Assembly (NCBI GenBank): GCA_001508855.1
Contig: LGFL01000001.1
Span: 1 to 64,000, forward strand
Origin: Thermoanaerobacterales bacterium 50_218
GTDB taxonomy: Bacteria > Bacillota > DSM-12270 > Thermacetogeniales > Thermacetogeniaceae
Reading direction: 5' to 3'
DNA: 64,000 nt
Shown here: in pieces, positions 36,794 to 47,012 of the stretch
Numbering within the stretch: the stretch's first letter is position 1
How the letters are laid out: the number at the start of each line of letters is the position of its first letter
The notes under the pieces: generated by a model
What the model saw: only the letters and a program-made list of their open reading frames with translations
Told to the model about the DNA's origin: nothing
The model's database searches: none
Program-made: the position numbers and the translations under genes

Positions 36794-37255
36794 TTGAAAG
36801 CAAGTCACATTTGCGAAACTGTTGCCAAGGTGCTGCAACCATTTCTGCAGGACCACGAACTGGAACTCGTCGATATCGAGTATAAAAAGGAAGGTCGGAA
36901 GTGGTTTCTCCGGGTGTTCATTGATAAACCAGGTGGTGTTCAGATCAGTGATTGCGAAGTGGTAAGTGAATTCTTGAGCCTGAGGCTTGATGCCCTTGAC
37001 CTCATACCTCATCACTACATTCTTGAGGTTTCATCACCTGGTGTCGAGAGACCCCTCAAAAAACCTCAGGATTTTGTCAGGTTTAAGGGTTCTCGGGTTT
37101 TTGTGAAGACATTCGCGCCTGTTGAAGGCCAGAAACAATTTGAGGGCACTTTGGTCGACTTTATCGATAACCAGGTAGTTTTGGAAACAGAGACAGGAAA
37201 AATAAATCTCCCGTATGAACTCGTTGCCCAGGCACGGCTGAAAGTGTTTTCTTAA
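36794..37255 (+). CDS. rimP: Ribosome maturation factor RimP
   Basis: 153 residues. The family patterns LELVDIEYKKEGRKWFLRVFID and LEVSSPGVERPLKK are present, with a C-terminal SH3-like barrel. It helps mature the 30S subunit. TTG 36794 is chosen since GGGGGG (36781-36786) is about 7 nt upstream and the family starts here. A much longer in-frame reading would run back through the promoter and hairpin. Confidence 0.93.
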   Translation: MKASHICETVAKVLQPFLQDHELELVDIEYKKEGRKWFLRVFIDKPGGVQISDCEVVSEFLSLRLDALDLIPHHYILEVSSPGVERPLKKPQDFVRFKGSRVFVKTFAPVEGQKQFEGTLVDFIDNQVVLETETGKINLPYELVAQARLKVFS

Positions 37256-37309
37256 GTAGACCTTCATGCTGCTCATGCGGCACCATCAAAAGTACGAAAA
37301 TAAAGGGTT

Positions 37310-37505
37310 ATCCTTGCAGGCGAAGCGACCTTATGGAGGTTGTTACCTCGCCCTTGACGAGGAGCAGCTAACGGCAGCCGAATCGAAACAGGAAGTTAAG
37401 ATAGGCGACTATGCGCCACGGATGGCGTCATAGGAGCCGGTCGGCTGCCGTCTGCGACAAGTCTTAGGGCGAGTTCAACCGCAGTACGAGAGCGAGCGCA
37501 AGGAT
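37310..37505 (+). ncRNA. Unassigned multi-helix structured RNA between rimP and nusA
   Basis: The rimP-nusA spacer is 302 nt and holds no convincing gene. It folds into a closed domain. P1 is 37310-37317 with 37498-37505 (ATCCTTGC/GCAAGGAT). P2 is 37347-37354 with 37466-37473 (CTCGCCCT/AGGGCGAG). P3 is 37371-37381 with 37441-37451 (11 bp), continued by 37364-37367 with 37453-37456. P4 is the hairpin 37409-37433 with loop CGGA. Competing pairings (37336-37340 with 37345-37349; 37346-37350 with 37358-37362) suggest a switch or pseudoknot. It does not match T-box, lysine, cobalamin, c-di-GMP or glmS cores as I know them. A HEARO/omega-RNA-like relic or a nusA leader element are both possible. 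Confidence 0.6.
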
Positions 37506-37557
37506 GGACTGGATCAATTTTTCAGGGCAGGATTTCAGGAAAGGGGTGAAAAAGAAC

Positions 37558-38640
37558 TTGAATTCAGAGTTTATCAGTGCCTTAAGGGAAATTGAGAAAG
37601 AAAAGGGAATTGGGATGGATACTCTTATAGAGGCAATTGAAGCAGCACTCCTTTCTGCATACAGGAAGAACTTTGGAAGTGCTCAGAATGCTCACATAGA
37701 AATCAACCGAGAAACCGGAGAAATCAGGGTATTCGCCAGGAAAACGGTTGTCGAGGAAGAAAAGGACCCGAGAAATGAAATTTCGCTGGAAAACGCCCGT
37801 GCGATTAATCCTCAGGTGAATCTTGGAGATAAGATTGAGGTTGAGGTTACACCTAGAGATTTTGGAAGGATTGCAGCTCAAACTGCCAAACAAGTCGTCG
37901 TCCAGAGGATTAGGGAGGCAGAAAGAGGGGTTATCTACGAAGAGTTCGTGAACAAAGAAGGAGACATCGTTACTGGTATCGTTCGGCGTCAGGAAGGGAA
38001 AATTGTTTTTATCGATCTCGGTCGTACAGAGGCAATCCTGGCACCTTCGGAACAAGTTCCCACCGAAAAATACGTCCGTGGTGATAGGCTCAAGACGTAT
38101 GTCGTTGAGGTCAGGAAGACGACGAAAGGTCCCTTGATCCTCGTTTCCAGAACTCACCCTGGGCTGCTCAAGCGGCTGTTGGAGCTTGAGGTTCCGGAAA
38201 TTTATGAGGGGGTTGTTGAATTAAAGGCTATTGCCCGCGAGCCAGGAGTGCGTTCCAAGATTGCCGTGCACTCACGGGACGAGAACGTCGATCCTGTTGG
38301 TGCCTGTGTTGGTCCCAAGGGGATGCGTATTCAGGCTATTGTCAACGAACTCCGCGGCGAAAAGATAGATGTGATCAAGTGGGATAGTGACCCTCAAGTT
38401 TTCATTGCCAATGCTCTTAGTCCGGCAAAGGTAATCTCTGTAAAGATTGATGAGAACGAAAAAGCGGCGAGGGTCATTGTTCCTGATTATCAGTTGTCGC
38501 TGGCAATAGGTAAAGAAGGACAGAATGCTCGGTTGGCAGCAAAACTCACTGGCTGGAAGATCGATATCAAGAGTGAGTCCCAAGTTGCTGGTGAAGAGAC
38601 CAGTGGCTCTCAAGATGAGGTGAAAATTTCTGATGGCTAG
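37558..38640 (+). CDS. nusA: Transcription termination/antitermination factor NusA
   Basis: 360 residues, the shorter Firmicute form without C-terminal acidic repeats. The N-terminal RNA polymerase-binding domain ([27 protein letters not shown]), S1 domain (about 135-200), and KH1/KH2 ([36 protein letters not shown]) are present in order. TTG 37558 is chosen because the family begins M-N-x-E-F and AGGAAAGGGG lies upstream; GTG 37546 and ATG 37504 are longer options. It lies downstream of the structured spacer. Confidence 0.95.
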   Translation: MNSEFISALREIEKEKGIGMDTLIEAIEAALLSAYRKNFGSAQNAHIEINRETGEIRVFARKTVVEEEKDPRNEISLENARAINPQVNLGDKIEVEVTPRDFGRIAAQTAKQVVVQRIREAERGVIYEEFVNKEGDIVTGIVRRQEGKIVFIDLGRTEAILAPSEQVPTEKYVRGDRLKTYVVEVRKTTKGPLILVSRTHPGLLKRLLELEVPEIYEGVVELKAIAREPGVRSKIAVHSRDENVDPVGACVGPKGMRIQAIVNELRGEKIDVIKWDSDPQVFIANALSPAKVISVKIDENEKAARVIVPDYQLSLAIGKEGQNARLAAKLTGWKIDIKSESQVAGEETSGSQDEVKISDG

Positions 38641-38914
38641 GGTAAAAAAAATTCCGCAACGGATTTGTGTTGGATGCAGGCAAACGCGGGAAAAAAGGGA
38701 AATGCTCCGGATCGTCCGCACCCCTGATTACCAGGTAGTTATTGATCCCACGGGAAAACGATCAGGGAGAGGTGCGTATATCTGCAAGGATCCCAAGTGT
38801 CTAGAGGCCGCCCTGAAGCAGGGACAACTTCAGCGTGCCTTGAAGGTAGAGATTCCTGAGGAGCTTGTTGAGGAACTGCGCAGGAAAATTGCTCAAGAAT
38901 CTAAAGATTTCTGA
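38633..38914 (+). CDS. rnpM: RnpM/YlxR family RNA-binding protein
   Basis: 93 residues. The YlxR (DUF448) signature RICVGCRQTREKREMLRIVR, then GKRSGRGAYICKDPKCLEAALK, is clear. Recent work names the Bacillus protein RnpM because it binds RNase P RNA. ATG 38633 overlaps the nusA stop by 8 nt. The L7Ae-like ylxQ gene that usually follows is absent. Confidence 0.93.
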   Translation: MARVKKIPQRICVGCRQTREKREMLRIVRTPDYQVVIDPTGKRSGRGAYICKDPKCLEAALKQGQLQRALKVEIPEELVEELRRKIAQESKDF

Positions 38915-38929
38915 AATGGGGGTGAGCAA

Positions 38930-41128
38930 ATGGCCAAAACTCGTGTTTATGAGCTGGCACGAGAGCTAGAAATAAACAGTAAGGATCTCTTGGTCACACT
39001 CCACCAGATGGGTTTGATGGCCAAAAACCATATGAGCACCCTGGATGATGAGGAAGTGAGGAAAGTCAAGGAGGTCTTTGCCAACAAGCGAAAGAAAGAG
39101 AAGCCAAAGTTTCGACATAAAGAACATGAAGAAGTAAGAAAAGGGGCTAAGAAAGAAAGGAGGGAGAGAACGAGGAAATCGCCCGTCTCTCATGATGAGC
39201 ACACAGAAGATGAGGACTACATCCAGCGTCTTCAGGCCCGAAGAGAAGAAATCCGCCGCTCACAGGAAGAAGCCCAGAGAAAGCTCTTTTCTAAAGTTGT
39301 AGAGATCTCAGCGAAAGGCCGCCGCAAAAAGCGTAAGCACTCCAGTCGTGCTACCAGGGAAGTGACTGTTCCTGAGAAAATCACGATCGGCGAAAAAATC
39401 ATTGTCCAGGAACTGGCAGAACTTTTAAATGTTGATGCGAGTGAGGTCATTAAGAAACTGATCGAGCTAGGGGTAATGGCTTCTTTGAATCAAGAAATCG
39501 ACGGGGAGACTGCGGCCCTTGTTGCTGCCGAATTTGGGGCCGAGGCAGTGATTAAGTCGGAAACTGAGGAGCTTGAAGCGTTGATTGCCGATACACCAGA
39601 CGCTCCTGAAGACCTTGAGCCTAGACCCCCAGTGATCACGGTGATGGGTCATGTTGACCATGGGAAAACCTCGCTTCTTGATGCTATTAGGAAGACTAAT
39701 GTTGCTGCCACTGAGGCTGGGGGCATTACGCAGCACATTGGTGCCTATCAGGTAGAGGTCAAGGGCAAGAAGATCACTTTTCTGGATACACCTGGACACG
39801 AAGCCTTTACAGCGATGCGTGCTCGGGGTGCCCAGGTGACCGATATTGCTGTTCTGGTAGTGGCTGCAGACGATGGAGTGATGCCTCAGACCGTGGAGGC
39901 AATAAACCACGCTCGTGCTGCTGGGGTCCCCATTGTTGTGGCGATTAACAAGATTGACAAGCCACAGGCAAATCCTACTCGGGTGATGCAGCAACTGACA
40001 GAACACGGACTTGTCCCCGAAGAGTGGGGAGGAGACACGGTCTGTGTCCCGGTTTCTGCTGTTACCGGAGAGGGACTGGAACAGCTTTTGGAAATGCTGC
40101 TTTTGGTTGCCGAGATGGAGGAGTTGAAGGCAAACCCCCATCGTCCGGCACGGGGCACGGTAATTGAGGCCAAGCTGGATAAAGGAAGGGGTCCTGTAGC
40201 TACAGTCCTCGTTCAAAAGGGAACACTCCGTGTGGGAGATTATGTAATCGCGGGAACAACTCACGGACGCGTCAGGGCGATGATGGACTTTCGAGGTCAG
40301 AGAGTCAAGGAAGCTACCCCATCAACTCCTGTGGAAATTTTGGGTCTTTCTGACGTTCCCAATGCTGGTGATGCTTTTTGTGTTGTGGAAGACGAGAAAC
40401 TCGCCAGAGAAATCGTTGAAAAGAGAATTGAGGAACAGCGTCAGCGCAAAATTGCTGCTCCGGGCACTACTCTCGAAGACCTCTTCAAGAAGATTCAAGA
40501 AGGTGAAGTAAAAGAGCTAAACCTGATCATCAAGGCTGATGTTCAAGGAACCGTCGAGGCCTTAATTCAGGCTTTGAATAAATTGAGCACTCCAGAGGTC
40601 CGGGTCAATATCATCCATTCGGGTGTTGGTGCCATCACTGAGACCGATGTTATGCTCGCCAGTGCCTCCAAGGGGCTCATCATCGGGTTTAACGTGCGGC
40701 CTGATGCTAATGCTCGAAAGGCTGCCGAGGCTCAGAAGGTAGAAATCCGGCTCTATCGGGTTATCTATGATGTGGTTAAGGAAATCAAAGCCGCTCTTGA
40801 AGGCCTCCTCGAACCAGAGTATAAGGAGGTCGTCTTGGGAAGGGCTGAGGTTCGGGAAACTTTCCGGATTCCCAAGGTTGGAGTTGTGGCAGGTTGCTAT
40901 GTCACCGAGGGGAAGATCGTTCGTAGTGGCAAAGTTCGGGTAATCAGGGATGGTGTTGTCATTTATGAAGGAGCAATTGCTTCTCTCAAGCGTTTTAAGG
41001 ATGATGTCCGGGAAGTAGTTCAAGGTCATGAGTGTGGTGTGGGACTTGATAAGTTCCAGGATATCAAAAAGGGAGATGTGTTCGAGGTCTATACTGTTGA
41101 GGAAGTCAAGAAGGAACTGCCGACATGA
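38930..41128 (+). CDS. infB: Translation initiation factor IF-2
   Basis: 732 residues. The N-terminal IF2N domain ([21 protein letters not shown]) leads to a highly charged K/R/E region (about 55-150), a second IF2N, and the G domain from about residue 238 ([24 protein letters not shown]). Domains II-IV follow. It brings fMet-tRNA to the 30S subunit. The N-terminal part is short compared with Escherichia coli. Confidence 0.97.
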   Translation: MAKTRVYELARELEINSKDLLVTLHQMGLMAKNHMSTLDDEEVRKVKEVFANKRKKEKPKFRHKEHEEVRKGAKKERRERTRKSPVSHDEHTEDEDYIQRLQARREEIRRSQEEAQRKLFSKVVEISAKGRRKKRKHSSRATREVTVPEKITIGEKIIVQELAELLNVDASEVIKKLIELGVMASLNQEIDGETAALVAAEFGAEAVIKSETEELEALIADTPDAPEDLEPRPPVITVMGHVDHGKTSLLDAIRKTNVAATEAGGITQHIGAYQVEVKGKKITFLDTPGHEAFTAMRARGAQVTDIAVLVVAADDGVMPQTVEAINHARAAGVPIVVAINKIDKPQANPTRVMQQLTEHGLVPEEWGGDTVCVPVSAVTGEGLEQLLEMLLLVAEMEELKANPHRPARGTVIEAKLDKGRGPVATVLVQKGTLRVGDYVIAGTTHGRVRAMMDFRGQRVKEATPSTPVEILGLSDVPNAGDAFCVVEDEKLAREIVEKRIEEQRQRKIAAPGTTLEDLFKKIQEGEVKELNLIIKADVQGTVEALIQALNKLSTPEVRVNIIHSGVGAITETDVMLASASKGLIIGFNVRPDANARKAAEAQKVEIRLYRVIYDVVKEIKAALEGLLEPEYKEVVLGRAEVRETFRIPKVGVVAGCYVTEGKIVRSGKVRVIRDGVVIYEGAIASLKRFKDDVREVVQGHECGVGLDKFQDIKKGDVFEVYTVEEVKKELPT

Positions 41129-41143
41129 AGGTGGGGAAGTAAA

Positions 41144-41506
41144 GTGGGTTTTCGAAAAAATCGCCTCGAAGAGGAACTTAAAAGGGAAATAACCGATATT
41201 CTGCAGATGGAGATCAAGGACCCGCGGATTAGTAAACTGACCAGTGTCACCGATGTTGAGCTTTCGGGAGACCTGCGCTATGCCAAGGTTTACGTGAGTG
41301 TAATGGGGAGTGAAGAGGAACGCAGAAACACCCTTGAAGGGCTCAAAAAGGCGACAGGTTTCATTAGGTCAGAGATTGGAAAAAGGATTAAGCTTCGCTA
41401 CACTCCGGAAATTACTTTCCATCTCGATCTCTCCATCCAGAGAGGGATTGAGATCACCCAACTCCTGAAGAAGGTTCAGAGTGATGAAGGGGTTGGGGAA
41501 GAGTGA
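41144..41506 (+). CDS. rbfA: Ribosome-binding factor A
   Basis: 120 residues with the RbfA KH-like fold signature (DPRISKLTSVTDVELSGDLRYAKVYVS, ending RYTPEITFHLD). It is needed for 30S maturation at the 16S rRNA 5' helix. GTG 41144 is used. Its stop overlaps the nrnA start by 4 nt. Confidence 0.95.
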   Translation: MGFRKNRLEEELKREITDILQMEIKDPRISKLTSVTDVELSGDLRYAKVYVSVMGSEEERRNTLEGLKKATGFIRSEIGKRIKLRYTPEITFHLDLSIQRGIEITQLLKKVQSDEGVGEE

Positions 41507-42492
41507 GCGATTTTACTCCTGTGATCGAGCTGCTTTCGAAAAAAAACGATTTTTTGATTACTGCCCACGTAAATCCAGACGGAGATGCTGTTGGTTCGTT
41601 GCTGGGCCTAGGTTTGTTGTTGAGAAGTATCGGAAAAGAGGTTGTTCTGGCCTTGGCCCAACCCGTTCCCTCTACTTACCTTTTTCTGCCTGGAAGTAAT
41701 CAGGTCTGTCTTCCGCAGGATCTTCCTCGAGAAGCCTATGAAGTCGGTGTGGTTCTTGATTGTTCGGAGTTAGAAAGAGCGGGTGAAGCACTTCAGAAAA
41801 CCTTAAAAAACTGCCGGTTCCTGGTTAATATCGATCATCATTTGAGCAACAAACAATTTGGAGATCTGAATCTCGTTGATTCCGAGGCTGCGGCAACAGG
41901 TGAAATTATCTGCGAACTTGCTGAGAAAATGGGAGTCAAGATCTCGCCTGAGGTGGCTACCAATCTTTATACAGCTCTGGTAACGGATACAGGTTCCTTT
42001 CAATTTGCTAACACTACTCCCAGGTGTCATTATACTGCAGCTCGGCTTTTGGAGTATGGGGCTAAGCGTCAACAAATCAGAGAGTTTCTTTATGAACAGC
42101 GTTCTCTCCGGAGCCTCCGGTTGCTAGAGAAAGCTTTGGGAACTCTTTGTTTGAACTCTAGTGGCAGAATTGCCTGGATGAAGGTCAGAAAAGAGTTTTT
42201 TCTGGAGACGGGAGCCGGACTCGAGGATTGTGAGGGTTTTATTGAGTATCCAAAATCCCTGGCAGGAGTTGAGCTGGGAGTCCTCTTTAAAGAAATTGAA
42301 CATGGTGAAGTAAAGGTGGGGTTTCGCTCAAAAAATCTGCTCGACGTAAGCAAGCTTGCTGCGCTTTTCGGCGGCGGTGGCCATGAGCGTGCCGCTGGGT
42401 GTGTTCTAAAGGGTGAACTCGATAAGGTTGAGAAACTTGTGATTGCCGCTGCAGAGGAGTTCCTTGCCCGGTTTGAAGGGAGAAATCAGTAG
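41503..42492 (+). CDS. nrnA: DHH-family oligoribonuclease/pAp phosphatase NrnA
   Basis: 329 residues. DHH-DHHA1 motifs: AHVNPDGDAVGS, VVLDCSE, NIDHHLSN, VTDTGSF, and GGGGHERAAG in the C-terminal domain. It degrades short RNA oligonucleotides (and pAp). It lies between rbfA and truB, the common position in Firmicutes. Confidence 0.93.
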   Translation: MSDFTPVIELLSKKNDFLITAHVNPDGDAVGSLLGLGLLLRSIGKEVVLALAQPVPSTYLFLPGSNQVCLPQDLPREAYEVGVVLDCSELERAGEALQKTLKNCRFLVNIDHHLSNKQFGDLNLVDSEAAATGEIICELAEKMGVKISPEVATNLYTALVTDTGSFQFANTTPRCHYTAARLLEYGAKRQQIREFLYEQRSLRSLRLLEKALGTLCLNSSGRIAWMKVRKEFFLETGAGLEDCEGFIEYPKSLAGVELGVLFKEIEHGEVKVGFRSKNLLDVSKLAALFGGGGHERAAGCVLKGELDKVEKLVIAAAEEFLARFEGRNQ

Positions 42493-42493
42493 A

Positions 42494-43447
42494 ATGGATG
42501 GTTTGATCAATGTTTTGAAACCCCCTGGAATGACTTCTCACGATGTCATTTTGCACCTGCGGAGGCTTTTTGGGATTCAAAGAATAGGACATACCGGAAC
42601 TCTCGACCCCGGTGCCGCTGGTGTCCTTCCTGTCTGTGTTGGCCAAGGAACGAAAGTTGCTGAGTTTCTCATGGGTCACCACAAGAGGTACCGGGGTGAG
42701 ATGGTCTTAGGGATTCGCACAGATACTTATGATGCTGGTGGAAAGGTCCTCCAAAGGGAGGAGCCGGTAAGTGTTGACCATGGGCAATTGGAGAAGGTCT
42801 TCCGAAGCTTTGTAGGTGAGATCAGGCAGGTTCCCCCGATGATTTCCGCACTTCATTACCGAGGCAAAAGGTTGTATCAACTTGCTCGAGAAGGGAAAAC
42901 AGTAAAAAGAGAGGCGCGTCGGGTAAATGTCTATTCCCTGGAGATCCTCAAGGTTGAGGAGGATCTTTCTTACCCCCGGATTTTGTTCGAGATTTTTTGC
43001 TCTAAAGGAACTTATGTCCGGAGCATCTGTGCTGAGATCGGGGAAAAGCTTGGTTGTGGTGCTTACCTTTCTTTTCTCGTTCGCACCGCAAGTGGACCTT
43101 TCAAGATCGAAGACGCCCTGACCTTGGAAGAAATTGAAGAACTTTGGAAGAAAGGTGACCACTCCTTTTTCCTCCCTGTTGATTACGGCCTTCAAGAGAT
43201 TCCGGCCCTGACAGTGAAAGAACGGGCAGTCAAAAATGTCGTTAATGGCACTCTTCTTGCCCCCTCGGGGATTAAGGGGGTTTTGGGCAACAACAACCCA
43301 CCACATCTCGTTCGTCTTTATTCTCCCGAAGGCATTTTCCTGGCGATCGGCGAGTATAAGGTTCTTGCAGGAGGGAGATGGTTTTACAAACCAAAGAAGG
43401 TATTTCACTTCTGGAAAAAATACGGCAACCAGTGGAGGAGTCGGTAA
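42494..43447 (+). CDS. truB: tRNA pseudouridine-55 synthase TruB
   Basis: 317 residues. It opens GLINVLKPPGMTSHDVI and has the catalytic aspartate in HTGTLDPGAAGVLPV. A C-terminal PUA-like part follows. ATG 42494 lies 1 nt after the nrnA stop and matches the family start. The stop shares one base with the ribF start. Confidence 0.95.
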   Translation: MDGLINVLKPPGMTSHDVILHLRRLFGIQRIGHTGTLDPGAAGVLPVCVGQGTKVAEFLMGHHKRYRGEMVLGIRTDTYDAGGKVLQREEPVSVDHGQLEKVFRSFVGEIRQVPPMISALHYRGKRLYQLAREGKTVKREARRVNVYSLEILKVEEDLSYPRILFEIFCSKGTYVRSICAEIGEKLGCGAYLSFLVRTASGPFKIEDALTLEEIEELWKKGDHSFFLPVDYGLQEIPALTVKERAVKNVVNGTLLAPSGIKGVLGNNNPPHLVRLYSPEGIFLAIGEYKVLAGGRWFYKPKKVFHFWKKYGNQWRSR

Positions 43448-44397
43448 TGAGGGTCTTCAAAACGCTAGAGGGAATATCTCTGCCTGAGAAGCTTGTTGTA
43501 GCTCTGGGAAACTTTGACGGTGTTCACCTCGGTCACAGGCGGCTTTTGAGGGAAATGGTTGTGTCCTGCCGCGGGGAGGGAAATGTTCCTTCGGTTTTTT
43601 TATTTAACCCCCACCCTCAGAAGGTATTAAGCCCTGAGAGAGCACCACGAATGCTGCTTGACCTCGAAAAAAAGCTTGATTTGCTGGAATCTCTCGGTGT
43701 GGAAGTGGTTTTTGTTGTCCCTTTCAACGAAGCAGTGGCTTCGCTGACCCCTTACCAGTTTGTCAAGGAAATTCTCGTGAACAGGCTTAAGGTTTTAGGG
43801 GTTTATGTTGGCTTCAACTACAGATTCGGCAAAAGTGCCTCAGGAACTCCAGAAGAACTAACTAATTATGGTAAGAAGTACGGCTTTTTTGTGAAAGTCT
43901 TATCTCCGGTTGTGGTTGATGGAGTTGTTGTCAGTAGCAGCAACATCAGGAGGGCTCTTGAGAGGGGAGACATCCTCCAAGCCAAGAAGCTTTTAGGTTA
44001 CTGGCCTTTGATTAGGGGCCGTGTGGTCAGAGGTGATGGTCGGGGCAGGTTACTCGGATTTCCCACAACCAATATCTGTGTCGATCCCGATCTCTTGCTT
44101 CCTCTTTCTGGGGTTTACGCTGGGTGTGCCTACCTCGAGGGAAGGAGTTATCCTGCTGTTTTGAATATCGGTAAATGCCCAACTTTCAGGGAGACAGGAG
44201 AGATTACTGTGGAGGCTCATTTGCTGGAATATGAGGGTTGTGCTTATGGGAAAACGATTGAGGTGGAGTTGTATCAGCGTTTGCGTGGGGAAAGAAAATT
44301 CTCTGATTCTAGTGGGCTTGTGGAGCAGATTCGTAAGGATATTGACGAAGCCTTAGCGATTTGCAAACCTGTAATTTACACAGAACACAAACTGTGA
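43447..44397 (+). CDS. ribF: Bifunctional riboflavin kinase/FAD synthetase
   Basis: 316 residues. The N-terminal FAD synthetase half has ALGNFDGVHLGHRRLL and NYRFGKSASG; the C-terminal riboflavin kinase half has GRGRLLGFPTTNI and EAHLLEYEG. It converts riboflavin to FMN and FAD. ATG 43447 is chosen since GGAGGAG lies upstream; a longer ATG 43378 lies inside truB. Confidence 0.95.
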   Translation: MRVFKTLEGISLPEKLVVALGNFDGVHLGHRRLLREMVVSCRGEGNVPSVFLFNPHPQKVLSPERAPRMLLDLEKKLDLLESLGVEVVFVVPFNEAVASLTPYQFVKEILVNRLKVLGVYVGFNYRFGKSASGTPEELTNYGKKYGFFVKVLSPVVVDGVVVSSSNIRRALERGDILQAKKLLGYWPLIRGRVVRGDGRGRLLGFPTTNICVDPDLLLPLSGVYAGCAYLEGRSYPAVLNIGKCPTFRETGEITVEAHLLEYEGCAYGKTIEVELYQRLRGERKFSDSSGLVEQIRKDIDEALAICKPVIYTEHKL

Positions 44398-44480
44398 TAA
44401 GATTTAATAAAAATTAAGAAATTAAAAAATTGAAGAGGTTTTAAGCGAGATTTTTAGGAGTCTTGAAGGAGGTATCATTT

Positions 44481-44750
44481 GTGGTTTTTAGCTCAACAAC
44501 AAAGAAGGAAATAATTCAGAAATACCAGATTCACGAAAATGATACTGGTTCTCCCGAGGTTCAGATTGCGCTGCTTACTGAGAGGATCAAGCACCTCACA
44601 GAGCATCTCAAGATTCACCGAAAGGATTACCACTCAAGGAGAGGACTTCTAAAGATGGTAGGTCAGCGCCGCGCCCTTTTGAATTACTTGAAGAGGAAGT
44701 ATCCTGAAAGGTACCGGGCGATTATTGAAAAACTAGGTTTGCGCCGGTAA
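44481..44750 (+). CDS. rpsO: 30S ribosomal protein S15
   Basis: 89 residues, the standard length. It carries [16 protein letters not shown] and the [19 protein letters not shown] block. GTG 44481 follows AAGGAGGT (44466-44473). It precedes pnp as in many bacteria. The 83-nt upstream spacer is AT-rich, with no strong hairpin seen. Confidence 0.96.
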   Translation: MVFSSTTKKEIIQKYQIHENDTGSPEVQIALLTERIKHLTEHLKIHRKDYHSRRGLLKMVGQRRALLNYLKRKYPERYRAIIEKLGLRR

Positions 44751-44799
44751 GTGAATATTGTGAGAGCAAGCTGGCGAAAAGGAGGTTAGCAGGCCGAAC

Positions 44800-46917
44800 A
44801 TGCACAAAACATACCAGATGATCGTTGGTGGCCGTATCTTGAGCATGGAAGTAGGAAAATACGCCAAACAGGCCAATGGAGCAGTTCTGGCTCGCTACGG
44901 AGATACTGTTGTCCTGGTAACAGCAACAGTTTCGAAAGAACCTCGAGAAGGAATCGACTTTTTCCCACTACTGGTGGATTACGAAGAACGCCTTTATGCA
45001 GTAGGTAAGATACCGGGTGGGTTTATTAAGAGAGAAGGCCGACCAAGTGAAAAAGCCATCTTGTCGGCGAGGCTGATTGATCGCCCCATTCGCCCGCTTT
45101 TTCCTGAGGGGTTCCGCAATGATGTCCAGGTTGTAGCCACGGTTATGTCTGTTGACCAGGATTGCTCACCTGATATCACGGCGATGATTGGTGCTTCAAC
45201 GGCCCTCTCAATTTCTGATATTCCTTTTGCGGGACCAATTGGTGGGGTAATCGTTGGGAGAGTTGACGGCAAGTTTGTGATCAACCCTACCCTCGAAGAG
45301 GCAGAAAAAAGTGAAATGCACCTCGTAGTTGCTGGCACCAAGGACGCGGTTCTCATGGTGGAAGCAGGAGCCAAGGAGGTGCCCGAGGAGATCATCCTCG
45401 AAGCCATTGATTTTGGCCATCAGGTGATTAAGGATATCGTCAGGTTCCAGGAAGAAATTGTTAGTGAGGTAGGGAAGGAAAAACTGGAGATCCCTGTGTT
45501 CGAGATCAATCCAGAGATCGAACAAGCGGTTCGTGCTTATGTCACTGACAAGATTTCAGCAGCAGTAAGAAATCCTGATAAACTGGCAAGGCAAGATGCC
45601 ATCGATCAGCTGGAAAAGGAAACCGTGGCTTATTTTGCTGAGATTTATCCTGAGGAAGAAAAGGCAGTCAAAGAGGTTTTCACAAAGGTGTTGAAGGAAA
45701 CTGTTCGCAAGATGATTCTTGAAGAGAGAACACGTCCTGATGGCCGGGCACTTGATGAAATCAGGCCCATTTCCTGTGAGGTAGGGATTCTTCCTCGGGC
45801 TCACGGGAGTGGACTGTTTACGAGGGGCCAAACCCAGGTGCTCACAGCAGCCACGCTTGGTGCCGTCAGTGAGGAGCAAATTCTTGATGGCCTTGAAGCT
45901 GAAGAATCAAAGAGGTTTATGCACCACTACAACTTCCCGCCGTACAGTGTTGGAGAGACAAGGCCGATACGCGGTCCTGGAAGAAGAGAGATCGGCCATG
46001 GGGCACTTGCCGAAAGGGCACTGGAACCGGTGATTCCTGATGAGGACACTTTCCCCTACACAATCCGCCTCGTTTCTGAAGTCTTGGAGTCTAATGGTTC
46101 GACTTCAATGGCCAGTGTTTGCGGAAGCACCCTCGCCCTTATGGATGCTGGTGTTCCGATCTCAGCACCGGTAGCGGGTGTGGCCATGGGGCTGGTTACA
46201 GAAGGGAAAAAATACGCTATTCTTACTGACATTCAGGGTATTGAGGATGCTCTTGGAGATATGGACTTCAAGGTTGCAGGTACGACGAAAGGAATAACCG
46301 CCCTGCAAATGGATATTAAGGTCAAAGGGATTTCCCAAAAAATCCTTGCAGATGCCCTTGCTCAGGCCCGTGAGGGAAGGCTCTTTATCCTCAAAAAGAT
46401 GTTGGAGGTAATTTCTGAACCGCGACCTCAACTTTCTCCATATGCTCCTCGCATCATAACCCTGACTGTGGATCCAGAGAAGATCAGGGACATCATCGGA
46501 CCTGCAGGTAAGACGATCAGGAAGATCATCAACGAAACCGGAGTACAGATCGACATCGAAGATGACGGGAGAATCTTTATTGCTGCTACTGATGAAGAAG
46601 CAGGAAAAAGAGCTGTCCACATTATCGAGTGCCTGACCCAGGATGTCGAAGTAGGTAAGATTTACATGGGCAAGGTGGTGCGTCTCACTGACTTCGGGGC
46701 TTTCGTTGAAATTATTCCTGGTGTTCTTGGCTTGCCAGGTAAAGAAGGACTTGTCCATATTTCCCAACTGGATGAGCGGAGGGTAAGCAGGGTCCGCGAT
46801 GTGCTCAAAGAAGGAGATGAGATCCTGGTCAAAGTAGTCGAGATTGACAAACAAGGCCGAATCAATCTCTCCAGAAAAGAAGCCCTGCGGAGCCTACGCC
46901 GCAAATCGGAAAAATAG
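44800..46917 (+). CDS. pnp: Polyribonucleotide nucleotidyltransferase
   Basis: 705 residues. Two RNase PH-type domains ([25 protein letters not shown] near the start; [29 protein letters not shown] mid-protein), then KH ([17 protein letters not shown]) and S1 domains. It degrades RNA 3' to 5' with phosphate. ATG 44800 fits family N-termini, although GGAGG lies rather far upstream (14 nt). Confidence 0.96.
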   Translation: MHKTYQMIVGGRILSMEVGKYAKQANGAVLARYGDTVVLVTATVSKEPREGIDFFPLLVDYEERLYAVGKIPGGFIKREGRPSEKAILSARLIDRPIRPLFPEGFRNDVQVVATVMSVDQDCSPDITAMIGASTALSISDIPFAGPIGGVIVGRVDGKFVINPTLEEAEKSEMHLVVAGTKDAVLMVEAGAKEVPEEIILEAIDFGHQVIKDIVRFQEEIVSEVGKEKLEIPVFEINPEIEQAVRAYVTDKISAAVRNPDKLARQDAIDQLEKETVAYFAEIYPEEEKAVKEVFTKVLKETVRKMILEERTRPDGRALDEIRPISCEVGILPRAHGSGLFTRGQTQVLTAATLGAVSEEQILDGLEAEESKRFMHHYNFPPYSVGETRPIRGPGRREIGHGALAERALEPVIPDEDTFPYTIRLVSEVLESNGSTSMASVCGSTLALMDAGVPISAPVAGVAMGLVTEGKKYAILTDIQGIEDALGDMDFKVAGTTKGITALQMDIKVKGISQKILADALAQAREGRLFILKKMLEVISEPRPQLSPYAPRIITLTVDPEKIRDIIGPAGKTIRKIINETGVQIDIEDDGRIFIAATDEEAGKRAVHIIECLTQDVEVGKIYMGKVVRLTDFGAFVEIIPGVLGLPGKEGLVHISQLDERRVSRVRDVLKEGDEILVKVVEIDKQGRINLSRKEALRSLRRKSEK

Positions 46918-46960
46918 CCAGAAAATAAACCGAAACTTCGGTTTATTTTTTTGGCTATTT
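46912..46960 (+). terminator. Terminator after pnp
   Basis: The inner stem AAACCGA/TCGGTTT (within 46922-46946) is followed by a T-run. An outer pairing AAATAGCCA (46912-46920) with TGGCTATTT (46952-46960) extends it around the T-run and overlaps the pnp stop. Confidence 0.85.
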
Positions 46961-47012
46961 TTAATATCTTCCTGTCCCTCTGAATATATATGCTCGTGAG
47001 GAGGGCAGGAGT

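Noticed and set aside
37310-37505. Assignment of the rimP-nusA RNA to glmS, T-box, lysine or cobalamin classes
   Set aside because: Short similar strings (for example GACGAGGAG) occur, but the full conserved cores of those classes are absent.
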